A stretch of 64,000 bases of DNA from Sulfitobacter sp. F26204 (GTDB taxonomy: Bacteria > Pseudomonadota > Alphaproteobacteria > Rhodobacterales > Rhodobacteraceae), in NCBI RefSeq assembly GCF_026410305.1, contig NZ_JAPMLQ010000008.1, forward strand, positions 92,659 through 156,658, in the 5' to 3' direction. A program made the position numbers and the translations under genes. Within the stretch, counting starts at the first letter, position 1. The number at the start of each line of letters is the position of its first letter. The notes under the pieces were generated by a model. That model had not been told where the DNA came from. It was given only the letters and a program-made list of their open reading frames with translations, and did no database searches. This document shows positions 47,362 through 54,474 of the stretch, piece after piece.

Positions 47362-49455
47362 TTAGTTAATAGTGACCACAGGTGCCTTCAGGATCGCCAC
47401 AGCGCTGCCCTTAACCTGTGTCATTGTGCCTTCGACCGTCATCATGCCCGCGGTCTTGATCGTTATGCCGGAAGGACCCAGCTCAATGGAACTGCCAGGT
47501 ACCTTGAGCGTGATCGATTGGTTGGCTTCAAGAGTGATCGATTGCGTGGCCGTAGCATTGATTGACGCACCAGAGGTTACATCGATGTTCTGCGCGACGG
47601 TTGTCGTGCTCTTGCCGGATTGGACATCAACGCTTTTGTCACCTGATCGAACCGTCTCGCTCATGTTCTTTTCAACTGTCAGGTCCAGCTTTCCCTGATC
47701 GACGGTTTCGGATTTGTCGCCTTCCTCCACCATTTCGGTCACATGCTTTCTGACCGTCTGTTTGAGACTTTGTGGATCGACGCTTTGCGCTTGGGGATCA
47801 ACCGTAATCGCATCATTACCTATGATGATCTCGGCACTGTCCTTGATCACCATCTGATAGTCTTTTTGGCTCTGAATATTCACATATTCATCACCGGCCT
47901 TATCCTCAAAGACAATGGCGTTGTAATCCTTGGCTTTGCCATCAGGCGAAGACCGGGTCATGATTCCCGTGCGCGTTGGCTGGTCAGGATCGACATAGGG
48001 CGGCATGGTGTCCTTGTTATACATCATGCCTGTCACAATCGGTCTGTCGGGATCGCCGTCTTCAAATTGAACGACAACTTCCTGCCCGATACGCGGGATT
48101 GACAGCAAGCCCCAGTTTTTGCCGGACCATTGCGTTACAACCCTGATCCAGCAGGATGAAGTCTCGTCAGTATGTTTTTCGTCGCGGTCCCAGCGAAACC
48201 GAACCCTTACACGGCCATATTCGTCGGTATGGATTTCCTCACCATCCGGCCCCACGACCTCACCAATCTGGATGCCGGGGATCTCAGGCCAAGGCGTCAC
48301 AAATGGTGCGCGAAACTGGACCTTCTTGGGGATCGCGCCAAAGGTAAACGAATAGTCATTTGTTACCTCGTCGGGAATTTCGATATTTTGTGGCTGCAAT
48401 GCCAGCCAGGTGCCGTTGTCTTTCTGTTCTTCTGCGTCGCGGATATAATGCACCGTTTCGCAGATCAGATATTCGATGTTGTTCTTGGCTTCGGGATGCT
48501 CAAGCAATTTGAAAAGAGAGCCGGTTCCAAAATGGCGTGCATCCCCTGCCCCACGGTGCATGACATGGCGTACCTCATCGGCTTCCATGCGAATACGGGT
48601 GCGGGTGTTACCAAGATCCTGTTTTCCGCGATAGTGTCCGGGATGATCATAGAATTCGTGTTTCTTGTCGCCGTATTTGGTATTGCTGGTATTGGTACTT
48701 GCCATTTGGCGCACAGACGGCTTTTCAAAATCATAATCTGCGAGGCTGACCTTACCACGGGTGATATTATTCGCGGCGGACCATTCACCGATTGTGCCGC
48801 CGGACTTGGTATCCTTGCCATCTCGCGCCTTGAACTTGATCTCACTGTCCCCTTCGACATTCGAATGGGCAGAGAGACTGTCACCAATGATCATCTGTTC
48901 GTTTTTCATATTCGCATCAGTATGATCGAAGAAGTAATAAAGCCCTTCTTCTTCCATCAGGCGTGACAGGAAATCGAAATCGGACTCACGATATTGTACA
49001 CAATATTCCCGAGTCTCGAAACTGCCAGACGTTTTGAATTTATAGTCTGAAAACCCCAGACCTTCCTTCAACACTTCGTCAATGATCTGTTTGACCGTCT
49101 TTTCCTGGAACACGCGGGTTTCGCGTGTCAGGGTTGCCATCCAGAACCATGGCCTGACCTGGGCGGCGAACAAATCCTTCCCGTCCCGCAGTCCCAGCGC
49201 TTCAACGGAAATGCAGGTCCCGGTGAACAATCGTTCCTCTGGCCCCGGTCCGTCGTTACGAATGTGCAATGTCATGATCTCACCAACGATATCGTTGAGC
49301 TTGACGTCGGTGTTGTCGGCAACAAATTCGATTGTGGTTTCTGTTAAGGTTGAAAGTTTTTCACGCACTACAGCCTTGTTCAGTTGTAGTTTGTCGGTTG
49401 AATATGTGCCTGACATCCAGGTCGAGGCATCTTCTCTTGGTTTACTAAGCGTCAT
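47362..49455 (-). CDS. tssI: T6SS spike protein VgrG (TssI)
   Basis: 697 residues. The gp27-like part (about 1-400) has EYCVQYRESDFDFLSRLMEEEGLYYFFDH. The gp5-like OB-fold and spike follow, with the conserved DEYGRVRVRFRWDRDEK, SSCWIRVVTQWSGKNWGLLSIPRIGQEVVVQFEDGDPDRPIVTG. A triple beta-helix region of repeats extends to the C terminus, with no extra effector domain. It makes the puncturing spike with the PAAR protein. GAGGAAC precedes the ATG. Confidence 0.96.
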   Translation of the reverse strand: MTLSKPREDASTWMSGTYSTDKLQLNKAVVREKLSTLTETTIEFVADNTDVKLNDIVGEIMTLHIRNDGPGPEERLFTGTCISVEALGLRDGKDLFAAQVRPWFWMATLTRETRVFQEKTVKQIIDEVLKEGLGFSDYKFKTSGSFETREYCVQYRESDFDFLSRLMEEEGLYYFFDHTDANMKNEQMIIGDSLSAHSNVEGDSEIKFKARDGKDTKSGGTIGEWSAANNITRGKVSLADYDFEKPSVRQMASTNTSNTKYGDKKHEFYDHPGHYRGKQDLGNTRTRIRMEADEVRHVMHRGAGDARHFGTGSLFKLLEHPEAKNNIEYLICETVHYIRDAEEQKDNGTWLALQPQNIEIPDEVTNDYSFTFGAIPKKVQFRAPFVTPWPEIPGIQIGEVVGPDGEEIHTDEYGRVRVRFRWDRDEKHTDETSSCWIRVVTQWSGKNWGLLSIPRIGQEVVVQFEDGDPDRPIVTGMMYNKDTMPPYVDPDQPTRTGIMTRSSPDGKAKDYNAIVFEDKAGDEYVNIQSQKDYQMVIKDSAEIIIGNDAITVDPQAQSVDPQSLKQTVRKHVTEMVEEGDKSETVDQGKLDLTVEKNMSETVRSGDKSVDVQSGKSTTTVAQNIDVTSGASINATATQSITLEANQSITLKVPGSSIELGPSGITIKTAGMMTVEGTMTQVKGSAVAILKAPVVTIN

Positions 49456-49506
49456 CTAATGTTCCTCAAATATGGCGCGGCCGTCGCAGGGCGTAATTTC
49501 CCTTGC

Positions 49507-52500
49507 TCAAAGATCGGCCAGCAGCGCTGCCAGTTCGGCATCCATGTCCTCATCATTATCAATGTCTTCTTCATTATCATCTGCATCCAAATCAAAACCT
49601 GACAGCAAATCGTCCAGATCATCGTCATTCGTTGCAGCGTTTTCGTCGTCAGTACCCAAAGCCGCTGACGCGGCTTGAGGCGGCTTGGGAGGTGATGGCG
49701 GCGGCGGTGCGACACCGCTCCAAGGGCCCAAAATTTCGCCCCCCGCAAGCGACTGGAAAGAACCCAGCCGAATTTCATCACGTCCTTTGATCGATACCAC
49801 AGGCAGATACCCCCGCCCCAATACAGTTTCGACCTTGTCCAACGTCAGGTTTCGTTCAGTGCACGGTAGTGCAACCTGATCGCCGTACCGGTCCAGCACA
49901 AAGTGATAGGGCATATCGCCAAGCGACATGATTTTCCCCAACTCCATCGAGGGACCGTTTTCCTTGAAGGATCTGGCCAGCAAAATAGCGACCAAAACCA
50001 CTGGGTTCGCCCAAAGCATACCAGACAATCCGACACTTTGGGTGAATTCTTCAAAATCAAATTCATAAATGGGCTCGGTCTTTGCACCATATGGCCGGCG
50101 CATGAGAAACCGCGGCGTGGCCAGAGCCAGATGTCCTGCCTCAGGCATGGCCCGCAGGGTATCCCATTCATTGGCAACCAACGGATGACGGTCCTGTTTG
50201 GCAACGTCGATGAAACCAGGTGTTATCGCGGCAAAGAACGGCGCATCAACATGGGCGGCAACCCGCGCAATGCGGCCCAGCAGCTGCGCATGAGGCGGTG
50301 TTTCCTCGAAGGTATACATGCCGATCAACGCCGAATAGCCGCCGCGCCCGAACTCTTCGTCCATCGGATCTTCGGTCAGCAAGCGGACAAGGCCACTGGA
50401 TGAAAGATCATCCGATTGAGTGAGGTCTGCCGCAATTTCCTCGGCAGAGATGTCATATAACATGACTTCCAGCGTATCATCGACCTCGATGCTGCGGGCA
50501 ATCAGATCAAGGGCACGCCATTGCGATTCAACCGATTGGAATTCGGGATGATGCAGGACCATCCGCATCGCGTCAGAAAGTGCCGCATCTACTGCATCGG
50601 CCATGGCCGTGACATTTGGGTCGGGCAATTTGCGAATATGCGGACCAACAACACGGGCCAGCAAATCATCGACGGGCGATGGTTGCGCCAGCTTTCGTTC
50701 GGTATCGCCAATCAGCTTTTGAAAATCACTGAGTTTCAGATCCGCGCGTACCGTATTACCACCGGACACCGCCCGCGCAGGAGCGACCGCCCGCCCATGT
50801 TGTTCACCCCAGGCCACCAGAGACTTGCCTGCGCTTTCTGCGGTACCCCCATTTTTTAACTGTGATTTCAAACTCTTGAGCGCCGAGAACAGCTCAACAT
50901 TTTCGTATAATTCGTCAGGATGCAAATCATCGAGGCCGCCCAGTTTCACTTCAACCCCGGCACCATCCTTGCCAATCGGCAAGACCAGCGTGGTGGCGAA
51001 GCTTTCGATCACATCTTCGACGGTGTCGGGATCCAGAACGACAGCTGCGCGGTTTGCAAGAGAGTCACCTACTTCAATCTGACCATGGGCCGAACGTCCT
51101 GTAAAATCGCCCATGATCGCAATTCGGAACCGACGCCGTTCGAGCTTTTGTGCAGCGGGCCGTTCTCCGGTCATCGTACCATAGGCAAGCTCTGGCTCTT
51201 CGCTCAGCTTGGCCTGCTTTGGTTCACTTGACGTCTGTGTGTTTGCCTGCGCCAGTTCTCCCTCGTCGTCGAGTCCGCCCAGTAGTGCATCAAGGCTCTC
51301 TTCCGTCGCGGCCGACGCTGTTGCATCGTCATCGTCCAGACCCGCGAGCAAAGCATCCAAATCGTCCTCCGCATCTTCCGGAGACGGGGCCACTGTCTTG
51401 TCCGAAGGGGTGTCATTTTCATCTGTTGCGATTTGCGGGGCTGGATCATCTTCCAAGCCAGCAAGCAGGTCATCCAGATCGTCATTGCTATATCCGGCGC
51501 TATCGCTTTCCGCCTCCGGCGCTGCCGTCTCTGGCGCAACAGGCGCGGTTTCCGGTTCCAGATCCGCCAACAGAGCGTCAAGGTCATCGGCATCATCCGT
51601 TACCGTCAAATCGTCAAGCAGGGTTTCCAGATCGTCCTCGTTCTCGGACGTATCGGCGATAGGTGACGGTTCGACCACATGTTCCGGGGCTTGCGGTGCC
51701 TCAGGCTCCAGATCACCCAACAGGCTGTCAAGATCGTCATCATCGGCCCCGCCAATGTCATCAAGCAGCGCGTCAAGATCATCCGGTTCTTTGGCAACAG
51801 GGCCATTCTGATCCGGTTGTTCAAGATCGTTCAGAGTGTCAGTTACGTCGTCGGCTGCCGCGATGTTTGTCGGTGCTTCCAGACCCGAGAGCGCGTCATC
51901 AATCCTGTTGTCTTCGCCGACCTCTACGACATCTTCAAGCGCTGCGAGAATATCATCAGCATCATTGCCCTCCTCGACGTCTTCGGCGGCCTCCAATCCA
52001 GCCAGAGTGGCGGCAACGACATCGTCCTGCGCATTTTCTTTGACGGGTAAAGCGTCAAGGCCGGCAAGGACATCTTCGGCGGCATTGCCCTCCTCGATTT
52101 CTTCGGGTGCTTCCAGCCCGGCCAGGGCATGGGCGACGTCGTCAGTCTGTTCGACCTCCTCGACAGCTTCCAGCCCGGCGAGGATGTCATCAGCGGCGTC
52201 GGTTTCTTCGACGGCTTCAACGGCTTCGATACCGGCAAGAACCGCGGCTGCGGTATCTTCTTTTTCGATGTCCTCAACCGCCTGGATGCCAGCGAGGATG
52301 TCGTCAGGGTTTTCGCCCTCCTCGATTTCTTCGGGCGTTTCCAGCCCGGCCAGGGCATGGGCGACGTCGTCAGTCTGTTCGACCTCTTCGACAGCTTCCA
52401 GCCCGGCGAGGATGTCATCAGCGGTGTCGGTTTCTTCGACGGCTTCAACGGCTTCGATACCGGCAAGAACCGCGGCTGCGGTATCTTCTTTTTCGATGTC

Positions 52501-53415
52501 CTCAACCGCCTGGATGCCAGCGAGGATGTCGTCAGTCTGATCTATGCTCTCTGGCTCGGCAACGTCAGAGCTGCGCAGGGCGTCGAGGGCCTGGGCTGTG
52601 TCAGTATCTTCTTCTTCGACAATTTCAACGGCCCTCAAAGCATCAAGAGTCTGCGCAGAATTATCTTCATTGCTGTTCTCCGTTGCGGAGACTTCCATGG
52701 CCTTTAGCGCATCCAGCGCAGCTTGAGAGGTGTCCTGTGGCGGCGTTTGCGAAATCTCAACTGCGCGCAAGGCATCCAGCGTGGCACTGCCGTCATCTGT
52801 TGGGATTTCATCAATCTTGACTGCACGCAGCGCATCGAGGGCTGTCGCAGCAGAGTCATGCTCGGCGGTTTCGGGTATTTCGACCGCCCTCAGGGCATCA
52901 AGCGCGTCGGTTTGTGCATCAGATTGTGTGTTGGGTGCGGCGGCCAGCGCGGCCAGAAGCGCGCGATCGCCCAGGACCTTTTCAAGCAAGGCCTCTGCAC
53001 CCGCCTTGCCATCCATATAGGTCATGAGATTGGACAGTTCCTGGCGCGCTTTCAACAGCGGGCGCAAGCTGTCGACGCGTGCGGCAATGGCACCGGGTTC
53101 AAAATCCGACATCTTTTCGAACGTAAGATCGATTGCCATGTTACCCTCACCCGTCAGGGTGTTGGGAACGGTAAAAGCGGCGCGCGGGGCAATCGACTTC
53201 ATCCGGTCGTCAAAGTTGTCAACGTCGATTTCAAGGAACTTGCGGTCGGCGACGGCAGGCTGTTCGACCTCTGATTTGCCGGCAAGATCGCTCATCACGC
53301 CCATGACGAAAGGCAATTGTACCTTCTTTTCGGCACCGTACAATTCCACATCATATTCGATTTGAACGCGAGGGGCCCGGTTTCGGGCGATGAATTTCTG
53401 GGAACTGCCAGCCAT
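49507..53415 (-). CDS. Giant sheath fusion: TssB domain, acidic repeat linker, TssC-like domain
   Basis: 1302 residues in one uninterrupted frame. Residues about 15-160 are a TssB (VipA) domain very like the separate tssB at the window end (LPFVMGVMSDLAGKSEVEQ, LSNLMTYMDGK). Residues about 165-745 are an acidic repeat region: units around LDALRAVEI, then 19-residue units around LAGLEAVE, then DLDALLADLE. Residues about 755-1240 begin with another sheath-small-subunit-like segment (RRFRIAIMGDFTGR) and continue as a TssC-type large-subunit domain (LLARSFKENGPSMELGKIM, RFLMRRPYGAKTEP). The tail is acidic, ending AELAALLADL. Agrobacterium-type clusters have two TssC paralogs; this may be the second, fused to TssB. 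GGAGG precedes the ATG. Confidence 0.88.
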   Translation of the reverse strand: MAGSSQKFIARNRAPRVQIEYDVELYGAEKKVQLPFVMGVMSDLAGKSEVEQPAVADRKFLEIDVDNFDDRMKSIAPRAAFTVPNTLTGEGNMAIDLTFEKMSDFEPGAIAARVDSLRPLLKARQELSNLMTYMDGKAGAEALLEKVLGDRALLAALAAAPNTQSDAQTDALDALRAVEIPETAEHDSAATALDALRAVKIDEIPTDDGSATLDALRAVEISQTPPQDTSQAALDALKAMEVSATENSNEDNSAQTLDALRAVEIVEEEDTDTAQALDALRSSDVAEPESIDQTDDILAGIQAVEDIEKEDTAAAVLAGIEAVEAVEETDTADDILAGLEAVEEVEQTDDVAHALAGLETPEEIEEGENPDDILAGIQAVEDIEKEDTAAAVLAGIEAVEAVEETDAADDILAGLEAVEEVEQTDDVAHALAGLEAPEEIEEGNAAEDVLAGLDALPVKENAQDDVVAATLAGLEAAEDVEEGNDADDILAALEDVVEVGEDNRIDDALSGLEAPTNIAAADDVTDTLNDLEQPDQNGPVAKEPDDLDALLDDIGGADDDDLDSLLGDLEPEAPQAPEHVVEPSPIADTSENEDDLETLLDDLTVTDDADDLDALLADLEPETAPVAPETAAPEAESDSAGYSNDDLDDLLAGLEDDPAPQIATDENDTPSDKTVAPSPEDAEDDLDALLAGLDDDDATASAATEESLDALLGGLDDEGELAQANTQTSSEPKQAKLSEEPELAYGTMTGERPAAQKLERRRFRIAIMGDFTGRSAHGQIEVGDSLANRAAVVLDPDTVEDVIESFATTLVLPIGKDGAGVEVKLGGLDDLHPDELYENVELFSALKSLKSQLKNGGTAESAGKSLVAWGEQHGRAVAPARAVSGGNTVRADLKLSDFQKLIGDTERKLAQPSPVDDLLARVVGPHIRKLPDPNVTAMADAVDAALSDAMRMVLHHPEFQSVESQWRALDLIARSIEVDDTLEVMLYDISAEEIAADLTQSDDLSSSGLVRLLTEDPMDEEFGRGGYSALIGMYTFEETPPHAQLLGRIARVAAHVDAPFFAAITPGFIDVAKQDRHPLVANEWDTLRAMPEAGHLALATPRFLMRRPYGAKTEPIYEFDFEEFTQSVGLSGMLWANPVVLVAILLARSFKENGPSMELGKIMSLGDMPYHFVLDRYGDQVALPCTERNLTLDKVETVLGRGYLPVVSIKGRDEIRLGSFQSLAGGEILGPWSGVAPPPPSPPKPPQAASAALGTDDENAATNDDDLDDLLSGFDLDADDNEEDIDNDEDMDAELAALLADL
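52078..52533 (-). repeat. Two tandem 228-bp repeats in the sheath-fusion linker
   Basis: Protein residues 295-370 and 371-446 are two near-identical 76-residue copies (DNA 52306-52533 and 52078-52305), nearly the same at DNA level except at their ends. Each copy consists of four 19-residue (57-bp) units. Recent unequal crossing-over is the likely source, so copy number may vary between strains. Confidence 0.92.
53135..53324. repeat. Near-identical tract shared with the separate tssB (copy 1)
   Basis: This 190-bp tract matches 63811-64000 with only three mismatches, in direct orientation. It codes the N-terminal part of the TssB domain. The alignment may continue beyond the window end. Confidence 0.93.
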
Positions 53416-53419
53416 GGTG

Positions 53420-54277
53420 TCAGGAGCCTCCCTTGCCGTTGATTGCGTTTAATTCGGCACGCATTGCCCTGACCTCTTCCATGAGGGCCAGTACATTGCG
53501 GTCCACTGTGTCAGTTTCATCGCGCACCAATTGGCGCAGGTTGTCAAATTCGGCTTCGGTCTCTTCTTCAACAGCGTCCTGCATGGTGTTGACCAACAAA
53601 CCGATGAACAGGTTGAGAACCGAAAAGGCGGTGATGATGATAAAGGGTACAAAAAAGGCCCAGGCCGATGGGAATTCAATCATCACGGGACGTACTATTC
53701 CCATTGACCAACTTTCGAGGGTCATGATCTGGAACAGTGAATAAAGCGAACGACCCAAAGTACCGAACCACTCGGGGAAAGCCGCGCCATACATCAATGT
53801 TGCCATGACACCAAAGACGTAGAAAACGATCGAGATCATGACAATCACCGCACCCATACCCGGCAAGGCGTCCAGAAGCGCCTGAACAACCGCCCGCATT
53901 TGCGGCACCACCGAAAGCAGGCGCATTGCACGGATCACACGCAGTCCGCGCAGCGCTGACAGGCCTTCCTGTCGTGGCATCAGGCCAAGCCCGACCACCA
54001 AAAGGTCAAAGATGTTCCAGGCACTTTTGAAAAAGGCCATGCGATAAGCGTAAAATTTCAACAGGAGTTCGCCAACAAAAATCGTCAGGACCACGTTGTC
54101 CACAACCGACAAAACACCGCCGATCCGTGACATGAGATAACCGGATGTCGACATCCCCAATGTGACCGCGTTGAAGATGATGACACCCAGAATGGCGTTC
54201 TTGAACCAGTTGCTTTCAACCAGATTGAACACCCAAGCCCGGCTTGCATCCATTTGGCTTTTGTCGAGAACTTCCAA
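53420..54277 (-). CDS. Single-domain voltage-gated sodium channel (BacNav type)
   Basis: 285 residues, six membrane helices. S4 carries Arg at every third place (R110, R113, R116, R119). The selectivity filter TLESWSM is at 186-192, identical to that of known bacterial sodium channels (NavAb type). S6 is followed by a C-terminal coiled coil (about 245-279) for tetramer assembly. All features are intact, so a working Na+ channel is expected in the inner membrane. The TTG at 54277 follows GGAGA with an 8-nt spacing; ATG 54253 lacks a ribosome site. The stop lies 4 bp upstream of the sheath-fusion start, inside the T6SS operon. Confidence 0.92.
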   Translation of the reverse strand: MEVLDKSQMDASRAWVFNLVESNWFKNAILGVIIFNAVTLGMSTSGYLMSRIGGVLSVVDNVVLTIFVGELLLKFYAYRMAFFKSAWNIFDLLVVGLGLMPRQEGLSALRGLRVIRAMRLLSVVPQMRAVVQALLDALPGMGAVIVMISIVFYVFGVMATLMYGAAFPEWFGTLGRSLYSLFQIMTLESWSMGIVRPVMIEFPSAWAFFVPFIIITAFSVLNLFIGLLVNTMQDAVEEETEAEFDNLRQLVRDETDTVDRNVLALMEEVRAMRAELNAINGKGGS

Positions 54278-54474
54278 GGTATGTTTCTCCGTTCAGCGCT
54301 TTGTCTTTGTGTAGGGGTGCCAATCCGGCACCCTCAATTGTCTATCGTTTTTCGGCCTCTGCCAGTTACGTCCCATTCACCATCATGCGGTCTTCTTTAT
54401 TTCTTTGGCAAGTTAGGGGTTGCTTGCAAAGTTCATCTTGTTGTGCAGGTCGGTTGTTCCGACGGGATCAGAGC

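Noticed and set aside
51836..52540. Long open frames antisense to the linker of the sheath fusion (up to 237 residues)
   Set aside because: Low-complexity shadows of the repeat; the coding strand is fixed by the flanking TssB and TssC domains.
49507..53415. Possibility that the sheath fusion is an assembly artefact joining tssB and tssC
   Set aside because: The linker is long, acidic and internally structured, the frame is uninterrupted, and the TssC half differs strongly from the separate TssC.
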